Below are positions 7,869-16,759 of a stretch of DNA of 64,000 nt, piece by piece; the stretch's first letter is position 1, and every line of letters starts with the position of its first letter. This DNA comes from AP-15 sp963724435 (lineage in GTDB: Bacteria; Pseudomonadota; Alphaproteobacteria; ATCC43930; CGMCC-115725): assembly GCA_963724435.1 (NCBI GenBank), contig CAVRUN010000010.1:186001-250000 (forward strand), read 5' to 3'. Made by a program: the position numbers and the translations under genes. A model generated the notes under the pieces. That model made no database searches and was not told where the DNA came from. It was given only the letters and a program-made list of their open reading frames with translations.

Positions 7869-8498
7869 CTATAGGGCTAGCGCCGCGGTTTGGTGGATCA
7901 CCTGCGTCGACCCCTCCCAGATCATTCTGAGAGCGACGAAAGTAATAATCCCAAGCCCGATCCACGAGATCCAGAAATGCCGTTCCAGCAACCGAGCGAC
8001 ATAGTTGGAGGCAACCCCCATCAACGCCACCGACAAGATCAGCCCGAATGCCAGAACCCAGAAATGGTTGCGCGCGGTCCCGGCGACCGCCAGCACATTG
8101 TCGAGCGACATCGAGACATCCGCCAAAACGATGCGGATCAATGCTTGCCGCGGCGTTTTGTTGACCGCTGCGTGTCCAACTGCCGACGACGAGCCGCCAC
8201 CAAGTTCCGAACGGCGCGACTGACGCAGCTCACGGTACATTTTCCACGACACCCACAGCAACAGCACGCCGCCCGCTAGGGTCAGCCCGATAATCGCCAG
8301 CAATTGCGCGGTAATGAGAGCGAAACAGAGACGCAGCGCGGTCGCGATCAGAATGCCGAGCACGATCACGCGCCGGCGCTGATCGGCCGCCAATCCCGAT
8401 GCGGCCATGCCGACGAGAATCGCGTTGTCGCCAGCCAGCACCACATCGATGATGACGACCGAGAGCAACGCGCTGAGTTGACTTACGTCGATCAGCAC
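7869..8498 (-). CDS. TerC/YjbE family integral membrane protein
   Basis: A 209-aa membrane protein of the TerC family. Two acidic motifs mark it: VVIIDVVLAGDNAILVGMA near the N-terminus and VLADVSMSLDNVLAVAG near residue 127, both lying within hydrophobic helices; about seven hydrophobic segments are visible in all. The family is implicated in metal (manganese, calcium) export and in metal loading of secreted proteins; the ion handled here is not shown. It starts at a GTG at 8498, since no in-frame ATG precedes the first helix. It lies downstream of the amidohydrolase gene in the same direction. Confidence 0.88.
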   Translation of the reverse strand: MLIDVSQLSALLSVVIIDVVLAGDNAILVGMAASGLAADQRRRVIVLGILIATALRLCFALITAQLLAIIGLTLAGGVLLLWVSWKMYRELRQSRRSELGGGSSSAVGHAAVNKTPRQALIRIVLADVSMSLDNVLAVAGTARNHFWVLAFGLILSVALMGVASNYVARLLERHFWISWIGLGIITFVALRMIWEGSTQVIHQTAALAL

Positions 8499-8563
8499 CC
8501 TCGCCAGATGGGCATCGAAAACGACCCCGTCGAGGCCGAGCCGATCGTAGAGAAACGGCCTAA

Positions 8564-9592
8564 CTAGACCACTTCGCTCAGGCGATAAAACCGCGATGCC
8601 GTGCCGGCGAAAAGATCGGCCTTTTCTGAGGCCGAGGCCCCGCTCGCCAGCCGTTTAAACGCGTTGAACAGCACCGGATAGCTGCAGGCACCCTTGTCGA
8701 CCGGGAAGTTGCTCTCGAACATGCAGCGGTTGGCGCCAAAACTTTCGATGCAGCTCTCAACGTAGGGCCGCCAGGCATTGGCCATCTCACCCGATGACGG
8801 CGGCAGCGGCGCCAAGTGAAAATCGAAGGCGTTGACGATCATCGCCAACCCGCCGAGTTTGACATACACGTTCGGGCAGGCGGCAAGGGCCTGGATATCG
8901 GCGCGCCAGCCCGGAAAAACCTCGTCGCGCTTGTAGGGGCCGACCCCGAGCGGTCCGCCGAAATGGTTGAGCACGATCTTCACATCCGGGCATTCGCGCG
9001 CGACCCCGGTCAGGGTTTTAATCTGCGGATGGTAAAGCCACGCCTCGAAGGTCAAATCGTGCGCTGGCAACCGCTTTAGGCCGCGGCGGAAGTACGGATC
9101 ATCCATCAGCCCCGGCGGCGGCACATAAGACGAGCCGCCGACGATTGCCGGATCATGCGCCGCGATCTGACGGATACCGCGAAAGCGGCCGCCGGCCGCT
9201 TCAATTTGGCCTTCGAGCACCGCATCGACATTGGGCAGCCGCAGATCGGCAAAGCTGACGATACCCTCGCAAATCTTGGTCTCGCCGCCGCGCCGATCGG
9301 CTTCTTCCGCGATTCCCCGGACGAACTCGCTTTCGCCGATCGGGCGCATTTCCTCAGGGCCGCTGGCGCGGTAACCCGAGCCGCATTGAATAAAGACCGT
9401 CGCGACGATGTTGTGCCCCGAATTCACATCGCCCAAAAGTTCGTCGAGCAGATAGCGGCTGCCCGGGTGATCCCAAAGGTGATGGTGCGGGTCGACAATC
9501 GGCAGATCGGGCTCGAGGATTTCCTCGGTCAACTTGGCGAGCCATTGGGGATTGGGCAGCGGGCGGGGATAGGCACGGGCTTCGACAGGCAT
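8564..9592 (-). CDS. amidohydrolase 2 family (PDC lactonase-like) hydrolase
   Basis: A 342-aa TIM-barrel metal hydrolase. The metal-binding HxH motif is VDPHHHLWDHPGSRYLL near residue 34, LNHFGGP provides the later histidine, and FESNFPVDKG near the C-terminus carries the catalytic region. These are features of the family that includes 2-pyrone-4,6-dicarboxylate lactonase and aminocarboxymuconate semialdehyde decarboxylase relatives. The substrate is probably a lactone or carboxylated ring-fission product, but this is inference. ATG at 9592 is used; upstream gshA and rsmE are in the same direction but separated by 164 bases. Confidence 0.82.
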   Translation of the reverse strand: MPVEARAYPRPLPNPQWLAKLTEEILEPDLPIVDPHHHLWDHPGSRYLLDELLGDVNSGHNIVATVFIQCGSGYRASGPEEMRPIGESEFVRGIAEEADRRGGETKICEGIVSFADLRLPNVDAVLEGQIEAAGGRFRGIRQIAAHDPAIVGGSSYVPPPGLMDDPYFRRGLKRLPAHDLTFEAWLYHPQIKTLTGVARECPDVKIVLNHFGGPLGVGPYKRDEVFPGWRADIQALAACPNVYVKLGGLAMIVNAFDFHLAPLPPSSGEMANAWRPYVESCIESFGANRCMFESNFPVDKGACSYPVLFNAFKRLASGASASEKADLFAGTASRFYRLSEVV

Positions 9593-9756
9593 GGCAATCT
9601 CCCGGGCAAGCTGATGATCACGCCGCCTGCGAGCGGCGTTTTTGCAAATCTATCCTGAAATCGAGGATCCGCAGAAGAGCCTTACGGCCGATTCGAACCG
9701 GGCACAGTCCTGCCTGCGCGCGACCAACGACGGGGTCCGCGAACCCTTAACGCCCG

Positions 9757-11124
9757 TCAGTACGCGTAGTCGACGAACACCGGATCGATGTCGCCGTGCC
9801 AGCGGGTGCGATAGTCGTCGAGCAATTCCTCGGCCGGGGTGCGGCCGGAGCCAGCGATCGCGAACAGCGAGTTGAGGAAATGGGTCTCGTCTTCACCGTC
9901 GGCACTGCGCCGGGCGCGGCGATGCAGCCCTTCGCGAGCGATATCGAGCATTTCGAGCGCCACGTCGCGCAAGGTCCGGGTGCGCAGCGGGGTCGCCAAT
10001 GCCAACCGCGGCACATCGCGCAGCATTGCATCGCGCTCCTCCGCGGTCCAATCGGCGACGAGGTCCCAAGCCGCATCGAGCGCCGTCTCATCATAAAGAA
10101 TGCCGACCCACAACGCGGGTAATGCGCAAAGCCGGCGCCATGGCCCACCATCGGCGCCGCGCATTTCGAGAAATGTCTTTAACCGAACCTCGGGGAAAGC
10201 CGTCGTCAGATGGTCGATCCAGTCCCCAAGGCGCGGGGTCTCGCCAGGCAACACCGTCAGCCTACCGGCAAGAAAATCGCGGAACGACAAGCCGCTGGCA
10301 TCGATGTAGCGGCCTTCGCGGTAGACGAAGTACATCGGCACATCGAGCATGTAGTCGACATATCGTTCGAACCCGAAGCCGGGGTCGAAGACAAAAGGCA
10401 AGGTGCCGCAGCGATCCGGGTCGGTATCGGTCCAGACATGGCTGCGCAGGCTCAGATAGCCGGACGGCTTTCCTTCGATAAACGGCGAGTTGGCGAACAG
10501 CGCGACAGCCACCGGTTGCAACGCCAGACTCACCCGGAATTTTTTGACCATGTCCGCTTCGGACTCGTAGTCGAGGTTGGTCTGCACCGTACAAGTGCGC
10601 AGCATCATGTCGAGGCCGAGACTGCCCTTTTTCGGCATGTAATCGCGCATGATCCGGTAACGCTGCTTTGGCATCCAAGGTATGTCCTCGCGGCGCCATT
10701 TCGGGTCAAAGCCGAGCCCCAGCATCCCGAGCCCGAGTTCGTCGCAGACTTCGCGGACTTGCCGCAAATGCTCGTGCACCTCATCGCAAGTCTGATGCAG
10801 GGTTTCGAGCGGCGCGCCGCTCAGCTCGAACTGCCCGCCGGGTTCGAGCGTAATCGAACATCGCGCATCGTTTGACAGCGCGATCGTATTGCCGTTCTCG
10901 ATAACCGGCTTCCAGCCAAAGCGACGCATTCCTTGCAGCAAGGCGCCGATCCCGTCGGGCCCCTCATACGGGACGCGCCGCAGATCGGAGCGGCGGAAGA
11001 CGAATTTTTCGTGCTCGGTTCCGATGCGCCACGCGGAAGGCGGCTTCGATCCTGCCTCGAGGTACTCGACAAGCTGGCGCTTGTCGGTGATCGGTTCTCC
11101 GGGCGTGCTCGGCGTCGTCGTCAT
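9757..11124 (-). CDS. gshA: glutamate-cysteine ligase
   Basis: A 455-aa enzyme of the plant/alphaproteobacterial type of glutamate-cysteine ligase, which joins glutamate and cysteine with ATP as the first step of glutathione synthesis in the cytoplasm. Diagnostic stretches are RIGTEHEKFVF, ITLEPGGQFELSGAPLETLH, LRTCTVQTNLDYESEADMV and FLEMRGADGGPW. The start at 11124 (MTTTPSTPGEP) agrees with the family; an in-frame ATG at 11157 would add 11 residues. It lies behind rsmE in the same direction. The glutathione made could supply the GST encoded at 33168-33914. Confidence 0.93.
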   Translation of the reverse strand: MTTTPSTPGEPITDKRQLVEYLEAGSKPPSAWRIGTEHEKFVFRRSDLRRVPYEGPDGIGALLQGMRRFGWKPVIENGNTIALSNDARCSITLEPGGQFELSGAPLETLHQTCDEVHEHLRQVREVCDELGLGMLGLGFDPKWRREDIPWMPKQRYRIMRDYMPKKGSLGLDMMLRTCTVQTNLDYESEADMVKKFRVSLALQPVAVALFANSPFIEGKPSGYLSLRSHVWTDTDPDRCGTLPFVFDPGFGFERYVDYMLDVPMYFVYREGRYIDASGLSFRDFLAGRLTVLPGETPRLGDWIDHLTTAFPEVRLKTFLEMRGADGGPWRRLCALPALWVGILYDETALDAAWDLVADWTAEERDAMLRDVPRLALATPLRTRTLRDVALEMLDIAREGLHRRARRSADGEDETHFLNSLFAIAGSGRTPAEELLDDYRTRWHGDIDPVFVDYAY

Positions 11125-11199
11125 GCTCGGCGGAACTCCAGCAAAAGGCAGTCCCAAAGGACGGCAGCCCCGATTAGGTGGCAGAGCGGGCGGGCACAG

Positions 11200-11949
11200 T
11201 CAACGAGAGCGGGGCCGGCGCCAATCACCGGCGATTGCTTGAACCATCGACAGAGCCGCAATTGCTGCGGTGTCGGCGCGCAACACACGGGGTCCCAGCC
11301 CGACGCGCGAAACAAACGGCAATGAATTTAGATAATCAAGCTCGTTTTGGGCAAACCCGCCCTCTGGGCCGGTGAGCAGCGCGAAAGCCGTTAAATCGAG
11401 CCGCGCTAAGGCGTCGGCAATCATCTCGCCACCGCCGGTTTCATCGCATACGAGCAAGCGGCGCTCGCTTGGCCACTTGTCAAGGACGCTATCGAGCGCC
11501 TCGGGCGCGCGGAGTTCCGGCACCGACAAGCGCTCGCTTTGTTCGGCAGCGGCAACGGCATGGGCCTGCAACCGGTCGAGGTTGAGCCGTTCGAGCTGCG
11601 TATGCCGGGTCCAGACCGGCATCAAGGCCGAGGCGCCGAGCTCGGTCGCCTTCTCGACCAGCCATTCGAGTCGGGCGCGCTTGATCGGCGCGAACAGCAG
11701 CCACAGATCGGCCTCCGGTTCGACGGCGCGAAGCCGTCGTTCGACAACAAGCGAAGTCCGATTGCGGTTAACGCCGTCGATCCGGCACAACCATTCGCCG
11801 TCTGTGGCGTTGAAGGCGGCAACAGGGGCGCCGGGTCCAAGTCGCAGCACGGTTCGCAAATGGTGCGCCTGCCCGGGCGCGAGATCAAAACGCGCCGCCA
11901 CCGCCGGCAAGCGCGCTACATAAAGGCGCGTTTTCGGGTGCTCACTCAT
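11200..11949 (-). CDS. rsmE: 16S rRNA (uracil(1498)-N(3))-methyltransferase
   Basis: A 249-aa SPOUT-class methyltransferase that methylates U1498 of 16S rRNA. The N-terminal RNA-binding PUA-like part contains HHLRTVLRLGPG; the knotted SAM-binding C-terminal part shows LLTGPEGGFAQNELD and LGPRVLRADTAAIAAL, the family signature. ATG at 11949 follows GCGAGG; an ATG at 11970 would add seven residues. Gene order rsmE-gshA in one direction is common in alphaproteobacteria. Confidence 0.94.
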   Translation of the reverse strand: MSEHPKTRLYVARLPAVAARFDLAPGQAHHLRTVLRLGPGAPVAAFNATDGEWLCRIDGVNRNRTSLVVERRLRAVEPEADLWLLFAPIKRARLEWLVEKATELGASALMPVWTRHTQLERLNLDRLQAHAVAAAEQSERLSVPELRAPEALDSVLDKWPSERRLLVCDETGGGEMIADALARLDLTAFALLTGPEGGFAQNELDYLNSLPFVSRVGLGPRVLRADTAAIAALSMVQAIAGDWRRPRSR

Positions 11950-12124
11950 CCTCGCGGCCTTGAACGCCATCCGGTCAACGTCCGGATCGCCGCATTTTGC
12001 AAATGGGGGGATTGGGTTTGGACGGTGATCACGGCGGCATGAGTATAAAGCGCTAGGCCAAAACCGGGCGAAAGTGAGAAAACGGTTTCAGTGGCAGCTC
12101 TCAAATATGAGGGGGGATGATCTG

Positions 12125-12934
12125 ATGAGCGAGAAGAATAGCGGTCACGCGCATGTCGTCACCGGCGGCTTTCCGCCCGGTTCGCTTGCCGGCCATGACC
12201 ACGACTATGCCCGGCTGCGGCTTTTGGAATTGCTGGGTGAGCGCGCCATTCCGGCCTCGGTCGCCAACGACTTTTCCGATATCGAGAAATGGCTCCCCTT
12301 TAGCCAATTATTGATCACCTACGTCGCCGGTCCCTACCCCGATGCCGACCAGTGTCAGGCGTTGAAGCGCTGGCTCGAGACAGGCGGGCATTGGCTGGGC
12401 TTGCACGGAACCAGCGGCGGACGCGCCGAACGGGTCGAAGGCAGCCGCCAACGCCGTACCGTTAAGAGCGAGCACCACGCCCTCCTCGGGAGCTACTTCC
12501 TGACCCATCCGCCGATCCGCAAGATCCGGGTCGAAGTCGGCAACATGGATCACCCGTTGACGCGGGGACTAGGCCCGTCTTTCGAGGTCGAGGACGAACC
12601 CTATTTTGTCGAGCTGCAGGATCCGGGCTCGGTGCAGATCCTGCTGACCGCAGATTACGGTGCTGACGCCGTCTCACCGGCGATCGGGACGCTTTATCCG
12701 ACCGACACCTCGCTCCAGTCGGATGGCAGGACACGCGTGCTCGGCTATTTCAAGCAGGTCGGCAAAGGCGGCGTGACCTATTTTGCGCTTGGACATTGCC
12801 ACAATCCGGCGATCCGCGCGACGCGGACGCCCGACCCTTCCGATACGATGCCGCCCACTTTTCACGGGCCCTGGGAAACCGAGCCGTTCATCACTCTGCT
12901 GCGCAATACAATCGACTGGGGGATCGCCGCCTGA
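12125..12934 (+). CDS. ThuA-like domain protein
   Basis: A 269-aa cytoplasmic protein of the ThuA (trehalose utilisation) superfamily, a class I glutamine-amidotransferase-like fold. GGHWLGLHGTSGG, HHALLGSYFLTHPP and MDHPLTRGLGPSFEVEDEPYFV are typical, as is the ending FITLLRNTIDW. Members act in sugar-related pathways, often with unknown reaction; none can be assigned here. ATG at 12125 is chosen because it follows GGGGGA at a good distance; the open frame begins 51 bases earlier. Confidence 0.8.
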   Translation: MSEKNSGHAHVVTGGFPPGSLAGHDHDYARLRLLELLGERAIPASVANDFSDIEKWLPFSQLLITYVAGPYPDADQCQALKRWLETGGHWLGLHGTSGGRAERVEGSRQRRTVKSEHHALLGSYFLTHPPIRKIRVEVGNMDHPLTRGLGPSFEVEDEPYFVELQDPGSVQILLTADYGADAVSPAIGTLYPTDTSLQSDGRTRVLGYFKQVGKGGVTYFALGHCHNPAIRATRTPDPSDTMPPTFHGPWETEPFITLLRNTIDWGIAA

Positions 12935-12977
12935 TTGCCGGGTTGGTCGAAAAGGTCTCGACCTGAGCCGGGCAAGC

Positions 12978-13445
12978 TTATTCGCGCGATCCGGATGGGT
13001 ATTCCGGCTTGAGGTCGAGGAGCGGTGTTCCGTCGATGCAGTCGAGACCCCGCACCTGCAATGTCCCACCCTCGATCGCCACCAGCTCGACGACGGAGGA
13101 AGCGATCGGATTGGGCCGAACCGGCGAGCGCAACGCGAACGTGCCGGTTGTCTCGGCGCCCGCCGGTGTTTGCAGAACGAGATCGCGGCGCGCTCGATGC
13201 ATCCAATAAAGCACCTGGACGAAGCGGTAGCCGTCGAGGCCCCCAAGCGCCGGACGCCAGCGCTCGTCGACATCAATCGAACAGATCGGACCGTCGTGTG
13301 TGCCGCGCTTTGGGCATTCGCGGCGGTCACGCCACGGCGTGTGGATTGTACCGATAAAAAAGACTCCGGCATCGGTTCGGGACGGTAATTCGACCGCCTT
13401 CTCGCCGGGGCGAATTTCGCTTTCGGCGTGGCTCGCTTGGCTCAT
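12978..13445 (-). CDS. trmO: tRNA (N6-threonylcarbamoyladenosine(37)-N6)-methyltransferase TrmO
   Basis: A 155-aa protein of the TsaA/TrmO (YaeB, VirR) family, a beta-barrel SAM-dependent enzyme that methylates t6A37 of threonine tRNAs. Visible signatures are FIGTIHTPWRDRRECPKRG, FVQVLYWMHRARRDLVLQ, GTFALRSPVRPNPIASSVVE and LDCIDGTPLLDLKPEYP. ATG at 13445 starts just before the conserved barrel; the frame is open further upstream without family similarity. Length is at the short end because the C-terminal extension of E. coli YaeB is absent, as in many bacteria. Confidence 0.9.
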   Translation of the reverse strand: MSQASHAESEIRPGEKAVELPSRTDAGVFFIGTIHTPWRDRRECPKRGTHDGPICSIDVDERWRPALGGLDGYRFVQVLYWMHRARRDLVLQTPAGAETTGTFALRSPVRPNPIASSVVELVAIEGGTLQVRGLDCIDGTPLLDLKPEYPSGSRE

Positions 13446-13632
13446 GGCCGGACAATGACAGGCGCTCCGGCCCAATGTCCAGAAGGGGAGAGATTGGCCG
13501 CCCCACCCCAATTCACCCGTCGATCCGCGGCTGATCGCAAAAGGAGGGGCTGGGGTAAATGGCGCGGGATATGGTAGGCTTGCTGAGCGCTCGGTGCTCG
13601 AGCTGCGTCTTTTACAACGAGGGGAAGCGACA

Positions 13633-14379
13633 ATGGCCTACGAAGGCATGATTGCAGAGACCATTTCGATCAAAGGTGACAAGAATGAGCCGATCTCGGC
13701 CTATGTCGCACGGCCGCTAGGCCCGGGTCCGTTCCCGGGCATGGTGCTGCTGCATCACGCACCCGGCTGGGACGAGTGGTATCGCGAGGCGACCCGCAAA
13801 TTCGCGCATCACGGCTATGCGACGATCAGCCATAATCTCTATCACCGCGCCGGCGAGGGCAAAGCCGACGATGTCGCCGCCAAGGTGCGCGCCGAGGGCG
13901 GTGTTCCTGACGCTCAGGTGATCGGCGATACCGAGGGTGCGGTGCAATGGCTGAAGGCCCAGCCCTGGCTCAACGGCAAGGTCGGCGTGTTTGGCACCTG
14001 CTCGGGCGGGCGGCAAACCTTTCTTTATGCCTGCCAGACCAACAGCATCAACGCAGCCTGCGAGTTGTGGGGCGGCCGCGTCGTGATGAGCAAGGAGGAG
14101 CTGAACCCGAAGCAGCCGGTGGCCCCGATCGAGTACACACAGAAGCTGTCCTGTCCGCTGCTCGGCCTCTTCGGCAACGAGGACCGCTCGCCGACCCCGG
14201 AGCAGGTCGACCAGCATGAGGCCGAGCTGAAGAAATACGGCAAAAACTACGAATTCCACCGTTACGATGGCGCCGGCCACGGCTTCTTCTATTATGATCG
14301 GCCTGCCTACCGCATCGAGCAGGCGGTCGACGGTTGGAAGAAGGTCTTCGCGTTTCTCGAGAAGCACCTGTCCGCATAA
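13633..14379 (+). CDS. dienelactone hydrolase family protein
   Basis: A 248-aa alpha/beta hydrolase of the dienelactone hydrolase family. The nucleophile elbow is GTCSGG (cysteine nucleophile), with the aspartate in FGNEDRSPTPEQ and the histidine in DGAGHGFFYYDRP. The family opens lactone rings such as dienelactone to maleylacetate, though many members hydrolyse other esters. The ATG follows GAGGGGAAGCGAC. It is followed 7 bases on by a DUF6295-type gene, so the two are probably co-transcribed. Confidence 0.88.
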   Translation: MAYEGMIAETISIKGDKNEPISAYVARPLGPGPFPGMVLLHHAPGWDEWYREATRKFAHHGYATISHNLYHRAGEGKADDVAAKVRAEGGVPDAQVIGDTEGAVQWLKAQPWLNGKVGVFGTCSGGRQTFLYACQTNSINAACELWGGRVVMSKEELNPKQPVAPIEYTQKLSCPLLGLFGNEDRSPTPEQVDQHEAELKKYGKNYEFHRYDGAGHGFFYYDRPAYRIEQAVDGWKKVFAFLEKHLSA

Positions 14380-14386
14380 AGCCGGC

Positions 14387-14665
14387 ATGTGTACTTCGAT
14401 CGTTGAAATCGTCAGCGCCGCGGGTGCCGGCAAGCGCGATGACGGGTGGTTCGATCTGACCCATGCGGTCGTGTCTTACGACCACCCGCATCATGCTCTG
14501 TTGGAAGAGGCCATCAACATCGATTTTGTGAACCGCGCGCTCGGTCCGGATGCGCGGGTCGCGGTCGAGCTGACGCTGGAAGCGGCCAAAGAGCTGAGCG
14601 GAGCGCTGGCGAGGGCGATAGCGGCGGCCGAGATCGAAGAAGGCCATCGTTTGCGCAACACCTGA
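14387..14665 (+). CDS. small conserved protein, DUF6295-like
   Basis: A 92-aa soluble protein beginning MCTSIVEIVSAAGAGKRDDG and containing WFDLTHAVVSYDHPHHALLEE and NIDFVNRALGPDARVAVEL. This resembles the DUF6295 family of small proteins, whose function is unknown; the family name is from memory and is less certain than the conservation pattern. Its start lies 7 bases after the dienelactone hydrolase stop, suggesting one transcript. No membrane segment or signal peptide is present. Confidence 0.7.
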   Translation: MCTSIVEIVSAAGAGKRDDGWFDLTHAVVSYDHPHHALLEEAINIDFVNRALGPDARVAVELTLEAAKELSGALARAIAAAEIEEGHRLRNT

Positions 14666-14807
14666 AGCGGGGCGGCGGGCGCCGCGGAGTCAGTTCTCGC
14701 CGGTTGGCGGCAGCCGTCACGCGGGGCGCGCATGCGCGCCCCTCGATCCCCGCCGGGAATTTCTAAAAAAGACGCCGATGACCTCACGCGTGCCGACGCT
14801 GGCACCG

Positions 14808-15209
14808 TCAGCGCAGGTCGCGCCCCGCGGTCTCGCCCGACAGGAACATGTTCGGCTTCAGAAAGAAAGACAGCACCAGCGCGCCCTTCGGCGAGCGCGC
14901 CAGATGACGGTTGCCTTTGGGGCGCCATACGTAATTGCCGGCGCGGACCTCGCCCTCGTCGTCGACGAGACTGCCTTCGATGACAAAGGTCTGCTCGACC
15001 TCGACATGCTCATGCAGCGCCAGTTCGGCGCCAGGCTGCCAGCGAAAGAGCGCGGTCAACAGCCCGGTTTCGGGATCTTCGAGCAATATTTTCATGTCGA
15101 TACCCGCGCACGGGGTCGGCTTCCACGGCAGGTCTTCGACCTCGACATAGCGCGAAGCCAATGGGCCTAGTTTTTCCGCATGCTTCAGGAATGGGGTGGC
15201 AGCAGCCAT
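14808..15209 (-). CDS. cupin-domain protein
   Basis: A 133-aa single-domain cupin. The two cupin motifs are ELALHEHVEVEQTFVIEGSL (the H-x-H...E metal set) and AGNYVWRPKGNRHLARSPKG (the second histidine). ChrR-like anti-sigma and dioxygenase-like cupins share this form. The metal and substrate cannot be told from sequence. ATG at 15209 begins before FLKHAEKLGPLASRY; an upstream in-frame start at 15251 adds a poorly conserved tail. The C-terminal LSFFLKPNMF is unusual but not informative. Confidence 0.8.
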   Translation of the reverse strand: MAAATPFLKHAEKLGPLASRYVEVEDLPWKPTPCAGIDMKILLEDPETGLLTALFRWQPGAELALHEHVEVEQTFVIEGSLVDDEGEVRAGNYVWRPKGNRHLARSPKGALVLSFFLKPNMFLSGETAGRDLR

Positions 15210-15319
15210 CGTGATCGCCTTTCGCGTTTCGCCTTGCTGATCATAGCGCAACCCCGGGATTTGCTGGTAACGCTGCGCGCGGTCAGTGATGATGTTACGG
15301 GACCTGACGGGAGGAAATC

Positions 15320-15661
15320 ATGGCAAAAGGCATCCTGATCGCGGCAATGGATTTTTCGGCGGCGCCCGAGGACGAGTTTCACGATTGGTACGATCTGGAA
15401 CACGTGCCCGAACGGCTGCGAGTGCCGGGGTTCTTAAACGCCGACCGTTGGATTGGCATCGAAAATCCAAAGGTCTCGGTCGCCACCTACGATCTCGACA
15501 ACGTCAATGTCTTGCACAGCCCGGCCTATCTCGCGGTCGGCGGCGACAATGGCTCGCCATGGACGAAACGCACGGCAAAATTCCGCAAAGGAATCTTGCG
15601 TTACGAGGGCGAGCAGCTGCTTCCCCGTGACCGACGGCACCATCCAATGCGGCGGCGCTGA
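15320..15661 (+). CDS. dimeric alpha/beta-barrel-like protein, first half (probable frameshift)
   Basis: A 113-aa product whose useful part is residues 1-102. FHDWYDLEHVPERLRVPGFL resembles the WYxxEHxPxxxxVPG pattern of EthD-like, dimeric alpha/beta-barrel proteins. The C-terminal RDRRHHPMRRR looks out of frame. The next gene carries the same motif and starts in the TGATG overlapping this stop. Adding one base near 15629 joins the halves through a plausible linker (PTAPSNAAALMLIG), giving one tandem-domain protein of about 210 residues. GGAGG precedes the ATG. Function unknown. Confidence 0.65.
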   Translation: MAKGILIAAMDFSAAPEDEFHDWYDLEHVPERLRVPGFLNADRWIGIENPKVSVATYDLDNVNVLHSPAYLAVGGDNGSPWTKRTAKFRKGILRYEGEQLLPRDRRHHPMRRR

Positions 15662-15951
15662 TGCTGATCGGCATGAACGTCGCTCCCGAACACGAGCACG
15701 AATTTAACGAGTGGTATAACACCGAACACATACCGGCGTTGGGCGCGGTGCCCGGCGTCGTGTGCGCCCGCCGTTATCGGGGTACGGGCGGGACCCAGCG
15801 TTACGTTGCGCTTTATCATCTGGAGGCGCCGGACGTCCTGCGATCTGCCGAATGGCGCAAGGCGGCGGACACGCCGTGGACGCAGAAGATGCGTCCGCAT
15901 TTCCGCGATCACCTGCGCATTGAATGCGGCCGCTACACGCGGGCCTCATAA
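15661..15951 (+). CDS. dimeric alpha/beta-barrel-like protein, second half
   Basis: A 96-aa product with EHEFNEWYNTEHIPALGAVP, the same motif as residues 19-38 of the preceding gene, followed by GVVCARRYRG and YVALYHLEAPDVLRS. The ATG overlaps the preceding TGA (TGATG), so a translationally coupled pair of separate subunits is possible. More likely this is the second domain of one protein split by a one-base indel near 15629, because the frame upstream of the ATG still reads as a sensible linker back to 15631. Confidence 0.65.
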   Translation: MLIGMNVAPEHEHEFNEWYNTEHIPALGAVPGVVCARRYRGTGGTQRYVALYHLEAPDVLRSAEWRKAADTPWTQKMRPHFRDHLRIECGRYTRAS

Positions 15952-16141
15952 ATCGTCTTAGCTGCCTCCTGCGATCGGCGGGAGGCCAAGCTTCGGGGCA
16001 AGACCCTCGACCGCTGCAGAGACGGTGGGGCCGCGGCGCGCTTTACGTACATCAAAGCGGTAGAAGGAACGGATTCCCTTGCGCAGTGTTGTGCCGTTTC
16101 TAGAATGGCGTAACTTGTGCGCGAATAAGACGGAGGGGTCT

Positions 16142-16678
16142 GTGACCAAGACACGAGCCGCTCTCATTACGATCGGATTGCTGCTCGTACCCGGGATAAT
16201 GACCTGTCGCGAGGCGGCTGCCCAGATGGTCAGTTTCGGATCACCGGGCGACCCGCCACGCGTTGCGATCGGTGGCGGCGCCTTTGATGTGATACCCGAA
16301 ACCCACCCGGGCTCCGGGACAACCGGCTCGGTTCTAGGCGAGTTCCGGTTCGGCGACCAGTGGTGGATCTTGGCGCCCTTTGTCGGTGCGATGGGCACCG
16401 GAAAAGGGGCCGTTTTTGCCTATGTCGGGTTCGGTTTTGATATCCACATCCCCTACAATTTCATAATCACGCCGAGTTTCGCCGGCGGATATTCCGAGAG
16501 TGGGCACGGAGTCAATCTCGACTATTGGTGGGAATTTCGCTCCGGCGCGGAACTCGATTATCGATTTTCCAATGATCGCCGGCTGGGGGTCGGTTTTTAC
16601 CACATCTCGAATGCCGGGCTCGGTCATAGGGATCCCGGCGTCGAGCTGGTCAACGTGACTTTGACGGCGCCCTTCTAG
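16142..16678 (+). CDS. pagL: lipid A 3-O-deacylase, PagL family
   Basis: A 178-aa outer-membrane beta-barrel enzyme. Residues 1-28 form a Sec signal peptide (LITIGLLLVPGIM then a small-residue cleavage site near AAAQ). The catalytic region is VGFYHISNAGLGHRDPGVEL, containing the His and Ser of the PagL catalytic triad and the glutamate shortly after; alternating hydrophobic strands make up the rest. The enzyme removes the 3-O acyl chain from lipid A. GTG at 16142 is preferred because it follows GGAGGGG and starts the signal peptide; the longer open frame from 16079 lacks one. Annotation as a generic acyloxyacyl hydrolase is also used for this family. Confidence 0.85.
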   Translation: MTKTRAALITIGLLLVPGIMTCREAAAQMVSFGSPGDPPRVAIGGGAFDVIPETHPGSGTTGSVLGEFRFGDQWWILAPFVGAMGTGKGAVFAYVGFGFDIHIPYNFIITPSFAGGYSESGHGVNLDYWWEFRSGAELDYRFSNDRRLGVGFYHISNAGLGHRDPGVELVNVTLTAPF

Positions 16679-16759
16679 ATCGCAGCGATGGGGCAGCATC
16701 GCATGGCGTCCCGTCAAACAGTCGAAGAGCCCGAGGTTGACGCGCGGGTGACCCGCGCA

